Shown: positions 1 to 9,220 of the stretch, one piece after another | Layout: every line of letters begins with the position of its first letter | Numbering within the stretch: the first letter of the stretch is position 1 | Assembly (NCBI RefSeq): GCF_000485595.1 | Contig: NW_014578513.1 | Location: forward strand, 38,854-64,574 | Source of the DNA: Priapulus caudatus | Lineage: Eukaryota; Priapulida; Priapulimorpha; Priapulimorphida; Priapulidae | DNA: 25,721 nt | Direction: 5' to 3' | The notes under the pieces: generated by a model | Database searches by the model: none | Seen by the model: the letters and a program-made list of their open reading frames with translations, nothing else | What the model was told of the DNA's origin: nothing | Translations under genes and position numbers: made by a program

Positions 1-36
<36 letters not shown>

Positions 37-126
37 GTGAGCGCGCGTGTATGTGCACGTGTGTGTGTATGTGAGTGGGCGTGAGTGCGTGCGCGCGTAC
101 GCGTGTGTATACGTGTGTGCGCGCGT
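1..126. repeat. GT microsatellite, pure then interrupted
   Basis: The window opens inside a pure (GT)17 run (1-34) that presumably continues upstream. It is followed by GT/GC-rich, GTGC- and CGCG-interrupted sequence. The open frame over this stretch is low complexity and is not treated as a gene. Alternating purine-pyrimidine DNA of this kind can adopt Z-form; that is family knowledge, not shown here. Confidence 0.95.
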
Positions 127-390
127 CTGAAAATAACGGAAAGGCGATGCATAGGAGCATAAAGTCATCATCAATACAGAAAGGAACTACGACGGCAGCA
201 GCGCTGCATCACATCACATCACATTGCAGCATCTTCAAATCATCCGTAGGACGCGTGCGTGCCCCCCCACCCGTTTGTACCTCGAACGTGCACACCCAAA
301 CAGACGCGCGTGAATTTACGATCGGACATCGGGAGCGAACGCAGACGGACAGGCAGTGTGCCTCGGCGCACCGATGAGCACGTATGCACC

Positions 391-590
391 GACGCGCGCG
401 CGTGTATATATATATATAATATAAGTATATTATAATATATGTGTGTGTGTGTGTGTCGTGTGTGGTGGCGTGTGTTCGGGGTGTGCGTGTGTGGCGTGGC
501 GTGCGTGTGGAATTGTGTGCGTGTACAGAGATGTGTGGCGTGTGAATGTTGTCGTGTGTGTGGTGTAGTGTGGTTGAGGTCGTTTGGTGC
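391..590. repeat. Compound CG/TA/GT microsatellite
   Basis: A (CG)n run passes into a (TA)n run with imperfections (403-440), then pure (GT)8 (441-456), then degenerate GT-rich sequence. Open frames on both strands here are Cys-Val and His-Thr translations of the repeat. Confidence 0.9.
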
Positions 591-689
591 GACGTGTCAT
601 ATATACCTTCTGCACTTCGCTGAAGCGTTGTAAATCACGTCCTCCTGTAACGAGGAGATCGACGCGTCGTGCGAGAGCGCACGCTTAGA

Positions 690-786
690 GCGAGAAAGAG
701 AGAGAGAGGAGAGAAGAGAGAGAAGAGAGAGAAGAGAGAGAGAAGAGAGGAGATGAGTAAGGAGAGCAGAGAGAGAGAGAGAGAGT

Positions 787-834
<48 letters not shown>

Positions 835-860
835 AGAGAAACGAAAAGAGAGAGAAAGAA

Positions 861-896
<36 letters not shown>

Positions 897-913
897 GAAA
901 GAAAAAGCGAGGA

Positions 914-962
<49 letters not shown>
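690..962. repeat. GA-rich polypurine tract
   Basis: About 270 bp are almost entirely purine on the + strand: long (GA)n runs broken by GAAA, GGA and single pyrimidines. Long mirror-like polypurine tracts can form triplex (H-DNA). The Arg-Glu (+) and Ser-Leu (-) open frames are its translations. Confidence 0.95.
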
Positions 963-965
<3 letters not shown>

Positions 966-1021
966 GCGGCTGTCAACTATTAATACTTGCAGCAGAGCGG
1001 AGGGTGGAGGCAGCGACATGT

Positions 1022-1320
1022 GCCAGCAGTACGAGTTGTAGCAGCAGCAAACGGATTAAAAACAAAAAGAAAAACAACAGCAGTAGCAGCAGTAACAACA
1101 GCAAAAAACAATTATAACAACATCAACAGCAGCAACAGCAGCGGCAGCTGAAATAACAGCAGTAGCGACAGTTTGAACAGCAGCAGTAGCAGCAGCAGCA
1201 ACAGCGACAGCAGTAGCATCATCATCGTAATCATACTCGGCATCATCATCATAATCATCCGCAGCATCAGCGAAAACAACAACAACAGAAACGACAGCAG
1301 CAGCAGTAACAGCAACAGCC
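1022..1320. repeat. Mixed CAG/CAA/ATC trinucleotide repeat
   Basis: Imperfect trinucleotides dominate: CAG and CAA units, an ATC/ATA-rich middle (about 1216-1260), then CAA and CAG again. The periodicity of three leaves open frames on both strands (Ser/Asn-rich on +, Leu-rich or Ala/Val-rich on -). A coding homopeptide exon cannot be formally excluded, but several frames are equally open and no flanking non-repetitive coding sequence was seen. Confidence 0.85.
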
Positions 1321-1497
1321 TTGAAAAGACAGATCAGCTTCGTTCGACAGGCTTCAGATAGACGACATATACCGTTATCGAGGTAAAGATATCGTTCTGT
1401 ATAGGCTTGCGCACATAAATGCGTGGAAGTACGAGCGCGTGTGCGAATGAAGTCACGTAACCGTATCGTGCGGTGTCGTACGCGTGATATAGTGCGA

Positions 1498-2048
1498 ACA
1501 AACACGCACGCACACATGCGCGCACACGCACTCACACAGACACACGCACACACACACACATGCACGCACGCACGCACACGCACACGCGCACACACACACA
1601 CACACACATACACGCACACACACGCGACATCAACACTACACCACACAACACACCAACACACCACACGTCACACCGCGTCGCACACGCACGACAACGCACA
1701 TGCACGCACCACACTACTGGCGCGCATCCACACGCGCGCAAATGCATCGACACACACGCGCTCGCAGGACACACACACACCACGCCACATGCGCGGCGCA
1801 CACACACACAACGCGCGCGCATCACACATCACACGCGCGGGCGACCACACACACCACACGCGCCGCGGCGCACGCACACGCGCTGCTCGCACACATCACG
1901 CGCCCGCGCACACATCACACACACCGCCGGCCGCACATGCACGCACACAACACACACACACACACCACACAATCACACACACACACACACACACGGCCTG
2001 CCGCGCTGCGCTCACAATTGCACGCACACACACGCACACTGAGCGCGC

Positions 2049-2092
<44 letters not shown>

Positions 2093-2120
2093 CACACACG
2101 CACACACACACACACACACA
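1498..2120. repeat. Long degenerate CA/CACG repeat block
   Basis: About 620 bp of CA-rich sequence consist of (CA)n runs interrupted by CG, CACG and CAC-AAC variants, ending in nearly pure (CA)n (2050-2120). All long open frames here (His-Thr-rich on +, Cys-Val-rich on -) are translations of this repeat. Confidence 0.95.
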
Positions 2121-2172
2121 TCGGTGCTCTTTTTCTTTTTCCTACAAAGTTCCTACTGGAAATGAGTACGTG

Positions 2173-2242
2173 ATCAAGAGCTAATAATACCCTAATAATT
2201 ACTAGCTAATTTAATTGAATGAGGTATTATAAGCTCTTGATA
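2173..2242. mobile_element. 70-bp MITE, TCAAGAGC family, copy 1
   Basis: A 19-bp left arm (2173-2191, ATCAAGAGCTAATAATACC) and a right arm (2223-2241) are inverted copies with one mismatch, enclosing about 31 bp of AT-rich DNA. The same terminal sequence bounds the element at 7207-7292. Two unlinked copies with the same inverted ends and different interiors indicate a mobilised family. The right end is followed by TA; the left flank reads GA at the equivalent place, so the target duplication is imperfect. It has no coding capacity and would depend on a transposase elsewhere. A TA-targeting (Tc1/mariner-like) origin is an inference. Confidence 0.75.
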
Positions 2243-2795
2243 CGATACACCCATGTCCTTGCCGTTTGTGCAGTTGTTTACGAGGCATTCACATTGATCG
2301 CGCGCTTGCGAGAACAAATGTGAAGCGACGCGGCGATGACTAATAATCGAATTAATATTTTAAATTTAATAAACTTCATTTTGAATCGCTCCAAGTCATG
2401 GCTGGCTCATCGGCCCGCGGTTGAATCTCGTGAGGGTTCGAGCAGGCGATGCTAACATGGTATGACTCTCACTCCACCTGGTGGAATCACTGATATCTTT
2501 ATATTAACTGGATGGCGCGGTTAGCCTATTCCCGATCGGTAAGAAAGTGACGTCACCGCGCCACTGCCGCCATCTTGCCACCACTCCTAAAATCTGATAT
2601 CTACAGGTATGCGCCCCACAACATTCCGATTGGATAATGACAAAATGCAGCTTATTTTATCATTTTTATTAGCATGAAAACAAACTTTGATAAACACACG
2701 ACAAAATTTATTTATTTGTATAGTAGTCTCCACCGAACGAGATATCGCGAGAGACTCCTACCATGCATCCACCATTTGATTTTCTGACATCTCAA
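2243..2795. other. Non-repetitive stretch with possible SINE-like boxes
   Basis: No gene is visible. At 2403-2413 TGGCTCATCGG matches a Pol III A box with one mismatch, and at 2435-2441 GGTTCGA matches the first part of a B box. The 32-bp spacing suits a tRNA-derived SINE better than a tRNA. The B-box end is poor and no 3' tail was identified, so this is a weak suggestion only. A TGACGTCAC palindrome (CRE-like) lies near 2548. Confidence 0.25.
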
Positions 2796-2960
2796 GTAAG
2801 GATCGTAGCTAGCGGGGGAGGCGGAAAAGTAAGGATCGTAGCTAGCGGGGGAGGCGGAAAAGTAAGGATCGTAGCTAGCGGGGGAGGCGGAAAAGTAAGG
2901 ATCGTAGCTAACAGGGGAGGCAGAAAAGTAAGGATCGTAGCTAGCGCGGGAGGCGGAAAA
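2796..2960 (+). repeat. Minisatellite, 5 x 33 bp
   Basis: Five direct units of exactly 33 bp start at 2796, 2829, 2862, 2895 and 2928. Each begins GTAAGGATCGTAGCTAGC and ends with a G-rich GGGGAGGCGGAAAA-type half. Units 1-3 are identical; units 4 and 5 carry a few substitutions. Because 33 is a multiple of three, the array is open and reads as an 11-residue repeat (VRIVASGGGGK) in the 2763-3053 frame. I regard this as incidental: there is no signal peptide, domain or exon structure around it. Confidence 0.95.
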
Positions 2961-3060
2961 GGATCATCGCTCCCTCCCAGACAAATGTCTGCTATTATAT
3001 GGACAATAACAAATTCCCCATGGTCCGCCGCTCACTATACAACCCGTGGGTAGGGTTGAC

Positions 3061-3303
3061 GCCTCCCCCAGACAAAATGAATTAACTACGCCCCTGTAGA
3101 TTCTTCGATTTTCCTCTCTTCGATATCTCTTCGATTCTGTTCTTCTTGCCTCATGTTCGGGGGCGAATTCGTGGATATATTATTTCAATGCACTTACATG
3201 TCAGAGACGATTTCATTCATCAGTGCTAGTTTAAAGCCCGACGGTTAAAGTTCTGCGACATGTCACCCACTGACGAAAGATAATGTCCGCGTAACGCCCA
3301 GTG
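3061..3303 (+). repeat. Dispersed repeat, copy A
   Basis: About 240 bp align along their length with 8001-8262 in the same orientation. Shared landmarks in order are CCCCCAGACAAAA, TTAACTACGCCCCTG, TTCGATTTTCCTCTCTTCG, a TTCTTCTTGC block, a GCGAATTCGT block and CATGTCACCCACTGAC near the 3' end. Divergence is moderate, with small indels. A third fragment of the TTCGATTTTTCTCTCTTCG block lies at about 3321-3361. I see no terminal inverted repeats or coding sequence, so the class is unknown. Confidence 0.8.
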
Positions 3304-4010
3304 ATTGTCAATCTATTTGCTTCGATTTTTCTCTCTTCGATAGCTGCCACGACTCTATACGCCCGCCCTTTCGCCCTCCCCCTCTCGCACCGGCGAATTT
3401 CGCTTGACATCGGTTTTGTGTCTCGTTACACCGTGGTCATTATTGTCGTTCAAATTACCTTCGATGCTTGCAAAATTTCTTTAAATGCCGTTAAAATTAC
3501 CGTTTCACCAACAGGACACGGAAATCCCGCCTCCTCAAACGAGACGAACGTTTCCCGCTAACGTTGCGCACAGGATGTAGGCCAGTCGGTCCTACCGTCG
3601 CATTCGATTTTTAGGGCGAGGGAGACCCATCCCAACGTTGATCGAGGTTCCTCGACCTTCGCCTTGTCGACACGACGTGGATGTGATTAGTGGATGCTCC
3701 CGAATGCCTCGCCGCATGTTCTGTGACTAGAGAAGCAAAATTAACAAATAGGATCGGATCTAGTGTTTCAGCAGTACTCGTATATGACCAGCACGTGTAC
3801 GAGTCTAGGGGTGGTGGTGAGCGAGCCAGCCCTAACGCAATTCAGCTGTTTCAGTAGTCAAGATGGTTCTCTTGGCTTGTTGATGGCAGGCTCTATACTA
3901 CACCATCTAGCAAGATCGGTGGGGGGGGGGAGAAGGAGAACGTAAATGGATATCCTGCAATCTTCAGTGTCTGCTCCAGTTCAGAAATGACATTACGGGC
4001 GTGCGCGCGT
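3304..4010. other. No gene seen; partial repeat fragment and G-run
   Basis: Apart from the ~40-bp fragment at 3321-3361 related to the dispersed repeat and a run of ten G (3921-3930), I see nothing. The 86-codon frame at 3301-3561 includes the repeat fragment and shows no domain. Confidence 0.6.
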
Positions 4011-4127
4011 TGCGGTGAGAGCGGTGGGCGTGTGTGTGTGTTGAGTCGGACGTGCACGCATGCCTGCAACTTATGCGCGCGTGCAAACATGGCATGTGCA
4101 CATGTGTACATGCACGGGAACATACAC

Positions 4128-4304
4128 ACGTGCGCGTGCACGCGAACGCAAACGCGCGCGCGCACACACACGCACACGCACACACACACACGCACGCACA
4201 CACACGCACACACGCACGCACGCACGCACGCACGCACACGCACACGCACACGCACGCACGCACGCACGCACGCACGCACACGCACACACACACACCAACA
4301 CAAA

Positions 4305-4371
<67 letters not shown>

Positions 4372-4372
4372 G

Positions 4373-4404
<32 letters not shown>

Positions 4405-4417
4405 TATAGTATATAGT
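4128..4417. repeat. Compound CA/CACG then TA microsatellite
   Basis: CA/CG-rich sequence with long (CACG)n runs changes to (CA)n up to about 4358, then to (TA)n with single interruptions to about 4417. The junction puts a potential Z-forming block against an easily melted or cruciform-forming block. Confidence 0.95.
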
Positions 4418-4979
4418 AGAAGAAAGGGGATGATGTATAAACTAATCTCTCGATGTGTCAGCAGTATAGTTACATTTTGAATAATAAAGCGTAAGATTAA
4501 ATTAGGGTTATGTATATTTATTCCAAAGAAACATTCGACCATTTAACCATTAAATTTGTATGCTGTGGTGTGCGTGCTGCTGCGTGCGTGCGTGTGTGCC
4601 GTGCGTGCGTGCATGTGTGTGGTGTGTTGTGGCCGCTCATCTGTACTGGCTCGTGGTATGTACATCAGACATCGCCGAGGATGCTGCTGTTGGCGGATAG
4701 AGACAACACGTTGCTGTGGTGACGGCGTCGAAGCAACGATCACGGTGCGATTGTGTGTCGGTCTGACAAGCAAGAGGGCCGAAGCAATTATAGAGCCCGT
4801 GTTTCGGCACCCTCGCGCGCTGACATTGTGACGGGTTTTAATGACGCTGATGCGGACCAACGCACCCTACGGTCACCCGTGGCGTGGATGGTGGCAGGAG
4901 GAAACCGGTGCGTACACCGCGTGCGCGCGAGTGCGTGTACGTTACGTAAATCCGTGGCGTTTGAGTGTACGCTGCATGC
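4418..4979. other. No gene seen; short GT-rich patch
   Basis: A GTGC-rich patch occupies 4560-4630. The rest is unremarkable. A 14-bp sequence at 4710-4723 fits the RFX X-box consensus on the minus strand, but one such match is expected fairly often by chance. Confidence 0.5.
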
Positions 4980-5135
4980 GATGTGTGCAGTGGTGTGTGT
5001 GGTGTGTGTGTGTGGTGAGTGTGTTGTCGTGTGTGTTGTGTGTGTGTCGTGTGTGTGTGGTGTGTGGTGTGTGTGTGGTGTGTGATTGTTTGTTGTGTGT
5101 GTGTGGTGTGTGTGTGTGTGTGTGTGTGTGTGAGC
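4980..5135. repeat. Degenerate GT repeat
   Basis: GT-rich sequence with GTGTGG and GTGTC interruptions ends in a purer (GT)n run at about 5094-5131. The open frames across it are Cys-Val or His-Thr translations. Confidence 0.9.
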
Positions 5136-6670
5136 GTGCGTGCGCTGATGTGCTGCCGGTGTTGGGTGCGTGCTCGACGTGCGTTGCTGTATGCTGTTTG
5201 CGGGGTAAATGACTGTTGACGTGGCGGTGCGCTCTGCGTCTTCGCCGTGACTATGCCTGTATCGTGTGCGCGCGTTCGTTTACCCATGTGTGCTTACAAC
5301 AAGATTCTAAGGCGATAGGGTATTCGTTTTCTTCCCAGGGAAATCTTACCAAGTGGCATTTGAAGTGAACGCCGGTTTAAACTGTTGGTCGTGTATGTAA
5401 ATTCTCATACACACATATCGCGCGTGCGCATATTGCATAACAGACTCGCTTCGAATAAACACGTTGCAACGGAATACATAATTTCGACGTCGCGCTCCAC
5501 GAAACGAAGTAATGAAAAGAATTGGAAGAAATGGCGAAAGAAATGACTCAAAATTGTAATCTACGCAATCACGATATGACCGTCTCATTCGTTATTGCTC
5601 AGTTCGACTAAAACCTGCCGCTACGTGTTAAAAACTGCATTTGCATAATCCGCCACGATCAGCCTCGCCATTCCCTTAATAGTAGATTTAGAATTTAGGT
5701 AAAACGTCGTTAGGATTTCCCTCCTTCGCAAGTCACTCCCTCCCCCTGCCTCACGTAACACGCACCATGAGCGCCCCGTCTATACCTACAGACTGCTACT
5801 TGGAAATCCTTTCCCGCCGGCAGGTTCCAACTTAAAGTGATTACGTCACCGTAAATAGTACAAATTATGACCACTTTTTCACAAAATGTCAGTGATTCTG
5901 TTAACTTTTTATGGTTAGATTGCTGCATTATACTTCCTATTTTGCTATTCCGTTCGATGTGAACAAACACTCGTGACTCATACATAGCCCATAGCAAGCA
6001 TTTAATGTATTGATCAATATATCAAATCGCCCAGATTTGTTGGATTTTTAGCTAGTCAAAAAACAATCTTATCAGGTAAGAATTTGAGGATACATTTAGT
6101 CCCGTTAGTACTTACTTTTAATGTAAAAAAATTGCCAAAAAATTATTACAAATATACACGGTAGAAAATTCGTGACGTAGTCAATTTAACGACCCACGGA
6201 GGCGCGCACAGGCGGACACTCTCACAGGCCGACGTACGCACATATACACTGATACATGTGTGCCCGCGCACTCAAGCATTCGGCAAACATCGGCCAAATC
6301 CGCTAATCCCCCTTCTCTTCCTCGGCTAGCTGTCATCAGCGATCATTGACCGGGACTCTTCTCCTCGACATTTCCTGATCTGCCGGTCACGTGATGTCGC
6401 GACCGCTGCGCAAATAAGTTAATACTATTAATGGAATTTATCCATTGATCTTCGACGTCGTTCAAATTTGTGAGAGAATCAGTGAAAATCAGCCGGCTCT
6501 TAGCTGCGCGTAATTTCACGGATAGTTTGTCTGGAATAGTAATTGCGCGCAATATTATTTAGTTCCGGAGCGACTAGTTGCGCCGCAATAGCGCTACGGC
6601 TGTGGCAACGCACGTTAGACAAAGCCAAGGTTAGATGCACGTATAGGATGGGCCCGGACGGCATTCACGA
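5136..6670. other. About 1.5 kb without recognisable features
   Basis: Mixed-composition DNA with an AT-rich part at about 5990-6170. Open frames of 60-95 codons (5346-5588 and 5710-5997, minus) have no recognisable domain and no convincing coding context. I see no repeats shared with the rest of the window. Confidence 0.5.
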
Positions 6671-6769
6671 ACATGTACGCACACACACGCACGCACGCAC
6701 GCACGCACGCACACTCACTCACTCACTCACGTACGCACGCACGCACACACACACGCGCGCACACACGCA

Positions 6770-6800
<31 letters not shown>

Positions 6801-6892
6801 GCACGCACGCAGATACACTCACACATGCCCGCACGCCCGCACGCCCGCACGCACGCACGCGCGCACACAGACACACATGCACGCACGCACGG
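6671..6892. repeat. CACG tetranucleotide-rich repeat
   Basis: Runs of (ACGC)n alternate with (CACT)n at 6712-6730, (CA)n and CCCGCACG units. Open frames here are Ala-Arg-Thr-His translations of the repeat. Confidence 0.95.
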
Positions 6893-7206
6893 CCCTAGAC
6901 GCAAGTCTTTGAGAAAAAACAATGACCGGATGACATTTGGCGTAAATAGGTAGGCCCATTACTATTATCAACACTGAAATATCATATAGCTTTTGCTCTC
7001 GACACGCCACTTCAAAAGTTACGACATTTTAGACTTTGTGATCTTCTAACTTACCTATGATGTTCCCGACAACGCCCTCCTGACCTTTGTTATACTTCAC
7101 GATATAATAAACCAGTACGCAAGAGTTGCACAGTCTCTAAAGGAAAAAAACCCAGATATGCACTTCACCCACAGGTGTTCGTTCTATATAACTCCCATAT
7201 ATATAC
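6893..7206. other. No gene seen
   Basis: Mixed sequence with no repeat, RNA or coding signal recognised. It ends in a short AT run that forms the left flank of the MITE at 7207. Confidence 0.5.
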
Positions 7207-7292
7207 TATCAAGAGCTAATAATACCTTATTAGGTATTATTAGGTAGGTTATTAGGTAGGTTATTATGATTAGGTATTATTAGCTCTTGATA
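7207..7292. mobile_element. 86-bp MITE, TCAAGAGC family, copy 2
   Basis: A perfect 20-bp terminal inverted repeat, TATCAAGAGCTAATAATACC (7207-7226), pairs with its exact complement at 7273-7292. The 46-bp interior is built from TTATTAGGTA-like repeats. If the outermost TA on each side is the target duplication, the element proper is 82 bp, inserted in an AT microsatellite. The same ends occur at 2173-2242. It carries no ORF, so movement would need a transposase in trans. TA targeting suggests Tc1/mariner-type machinery, by inference. Confidence 0.85.
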
Positions 7293-7374
7293 CTATATAT
7301 ATATATATATATATATACTATATACTCTCTATAACTGCCACCCGATAGGAACGCCATATGCGACCTTTACAAAC

Positions 7375-7418
7375 AGGTGCCCGTTCTAAAGAAGTGTCCG
7401 TTCTAAAGAGGTGTCCGT
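7375..7418 (+). repeat. 17-bp tandem repeat, about 2.6 copies
   Basis: Units AGGTGCCCGTTCTAAAG, AAGTGTCCGTTCTAAAG and a partial AGGTGTCCGT lie head to tail. A related AGGTGTTCGTTCTATA occurs at about 7172, on the other side of the MITE. Confidence 0.8.
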
Positions 7419-7653
7419 AAACACAGACTGTACCGCAGGCGGCCTGAAATGGTTAATAATACATCGCTTCATCTTCCCGATCACGAGACAAAAGATACAC
7501 AGTCGCACCGACGCGCGCTCGTTTAGATTTGACTTAGAATCGGTGATGGAAATCGGATAACTTGATTTGCGCCGAGCCGATTCCATGCAATGAAGCTTGA
7601 AACGGGATTTTACACTCGCACACAGCAATGTGAGGCCCACTCTCGGCGGTGCA

Positions 7654-7902
7654 GCGTGCCAGACAGCCCCCTTGTGGCGAGCGTCCCCCCATGCATTGCG
7701 CATGGGCAAATAAAGGTAAAATCGCCGCGCGTCGATAAAATGTACCACACGACCTGTTATACACGTACTAGCTCTAGAACTATAGCCCTTCACTCTGCCA
7801 CAGGTGCAGAGCGAAGGGCTATAGTTCTAGAGCTATACACGTACGTGCCCATGCGCAATGTACAGGGGGGACGCTCACCACAATTGGGGGTGTCTGTCAC
7901 GC
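7654..7902. mobile_element. Inverted-repeat element hosting a smaller hairpin element
   Basis: Arms of about 55 bp (7654-7708 and 7846-7902) are inverted copies with several mismatches and small gaps. Landmarks are GAGCGTCCCCCC and ATTGCGCATGGGCA on the left and their complements on the right. The interior contains the 67-bp hairpin (7769-7835) with its own 9-bp target duplication, so this is a nest of two insertions. A clear target duplication for the outer element was not found, so it could be a non-mobile inverted duplication. Confidence 0.6.
7769..7835. mobile_element. 67-bp near-perfect hairpin element with 9-bp target duplication
   Basis: Two 30-bp arms (7769-7798 and 7806-7835) are complementary at 29 of 30 positions around a 7-nt loop (CACAGGT). 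The ends read TAGCTCTAG...CTAGAGCTA. The flanks repeat TACACGTAC exactly, at 7760-7768 and 7836-7844: a 9-bp target-site duplication. Diverged copies with 9-10-bp flanking repeats lie at 19369-19444 and 25536-25617. A 9-bp duplication with inverted ends is typical of the Mutator (MULE) superfamily, but the size is extreme and the assignment is inferred. Confidence 0.85.
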
Positions 7903-8000
7903 TAGACCGGGGATCCAACGTTATATGTATTGCGAATACAAAATGACCGTAAACGCTATTCATTTTCGATGGCGAATTCGTAGATTCATTTTCAGGTTTG

Positions 8001-8262
8001 GCCCCTCCCCCCAGACAAAACGAGTTAACTACGCCCCTGAAGGTTCTTCGATTTTCCTCTCTTCGATATCTGCCACGATTCTATTCTTCTTGCTTCATGT
8101 TCGGAGGCGAATTCGTAGATATATTATTACAATGCGCTTAATTATACGCGTCGGAATCAATTTCATTTATTAGTGCTGCTAGTTTCAAATCCCGATGATT
8201 CAAAGCTTTGCGGCATGTCACCCACTGACATAAACTAATTCCCGCGTCGTAACACCCAGAGA
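8001..8262 (+). repeat. Dispersed repeat, copy B
   Basis: This is the second copy of the repeat at 3061-3303, in the same orientation and with the same order of landmarks, from CCCCCCAGACAAAA through TTAACTACGCCCCTG to CATGTCACCCACTGAC. Compared with copy A it has scattered substitutions, TGCCACGATTCTATTC in place of a shorter segment, and small indels, suggesting an old dispersal. Confidence 0.8.
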
Positions 8263-9182
8263 TGGATGATCAAACGCACGATCGAGCTCCGATTTTTTTT
8301 CGCGTGTCGCTAGTTGCCGGATTAGTGTCGCGTGCAGATGTGATAGAAGCAGACGGAAATTGACGCGTCTGTCCGTCCGTCGCCATAAAAACGCTGACGT
8401 AGTCGCAGCGGCAAGCGGAGCACGAGAAAGACACACTCGCGCGTTTGCACACACCGCGCTTGTTCGACACATGCACTAGCCGTGTGTAATCGGAGTGCCT
8501 CTTTCTCTCTCGCGTCGCTTGAAATTATCCCTCGCAAGAATAGACGCGAGAGAGGCCTTTTAGTATGAATGCTTCAAGCGAAATTTGAAGTAATAGATGT
8601 TCATTTAATAATATATGGTGATCTCGGAATTCCTGTCAAAGGCCTCCGCTGTAGCTATTTTTGTACTCGCATGAGATCCTCATATGCATTCGCTTTTGAA
8701 CGGAGATGTGCGTGCGCCGTGAGAGACAGAATAGAAACGTTGTGTGTCGTTACACTTCGCTGCATGCTTGCCACTGCGCTCGCGCCTTTCATCAACATGT
8801 ATAAAATTCCCCCACAGAAATATTTTTTTTGCTTCTCTTCGGTACTCTTCTCACATATAGTGAGAACACCTCGCGAATAGTTTAGTTTTAATTTGTCCGA
8901 TAGGTGGCGCGATTGCAAACGATTGGTCGTGAATCTACATGGAATAAATTTCTAATGGTAATTTTGAGAATCCGCTGGGGTCATTTAAATTCAGATGGAT
9001 ATATTGACTAAAACTATTGTTCGCGTCAATCGAGATACAACAAAAGCGAAATTAAGGATCTATACGAAAATTAAAAAAACTTGGGGCGAATATTATATAC
9101 TTGGTCAAATGCACGTGTTAATCTTTTTTATTATTACCATCTTGACATCGGCATGAGGAAAAACGGTAGTACACCTTTCTAT
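8263..9182. other. No gene; one hairpin and one CTCF-like motif
   Basis: An imperfect hairpin lies at 8505-8554: a perfect 12-bp stem CTCTCTCGCGTC/GACGCGAGAGAG, a 1x4 internal loop, then CTTG/CAAG. CCGATAGGTGGCGC at 8897-8910 resembles the bilaterian CTCF core (AGGTGGCGC), a single match that could be chance. Open frames here have no recognised domain. Confidence 0.4.
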
Positions 9183-9220
9183 TAAGGGACACTCATACGG
9201 TTTCTCTCGAGTGACCCTTA
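9183..9220. repeat. Short inverted repeat
   Basis: TAAGGGACACTC (9183-9194) and GAGTGACCCTTA (9209-9220) pair at 11 of 12 positions around a 14-nt loop. It could be a MITE remnant or a chance hairpin. Confidence 0.5.

Noticed and set aside
439-2184. Long open frames rich in Cys-Val, His-Thr, Ser-Leu or Arg-Glu on both strands
   Set aside because: They are translations of GT, CA, GA and CACG repeats, overlap each other in opposite frames and have no non-repetitive flanking coding sequence.
2403-2441. tRNA gene
   Set aside because: A- and B-box-like motifs are only 32 bp apart and the B box is incomplete; no cloverleaf arms could be drawn. Kept only as a weak SINE-like suggestion.
2763-3053. 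Glycine-rich repeat protein (VRIVASGGGGK x 5)
   Set aside because: The frame is open only because the minisatellite unit is 33 bp; no signal peptide, domain or conserved context.
4710-4723. RFX X-box
   Set aside because: It fits the GTNRCC-N2-RGYAAC consensus on the minus strand, but one isolated match in 25 kb is not far from chance and there is no gene beside it.
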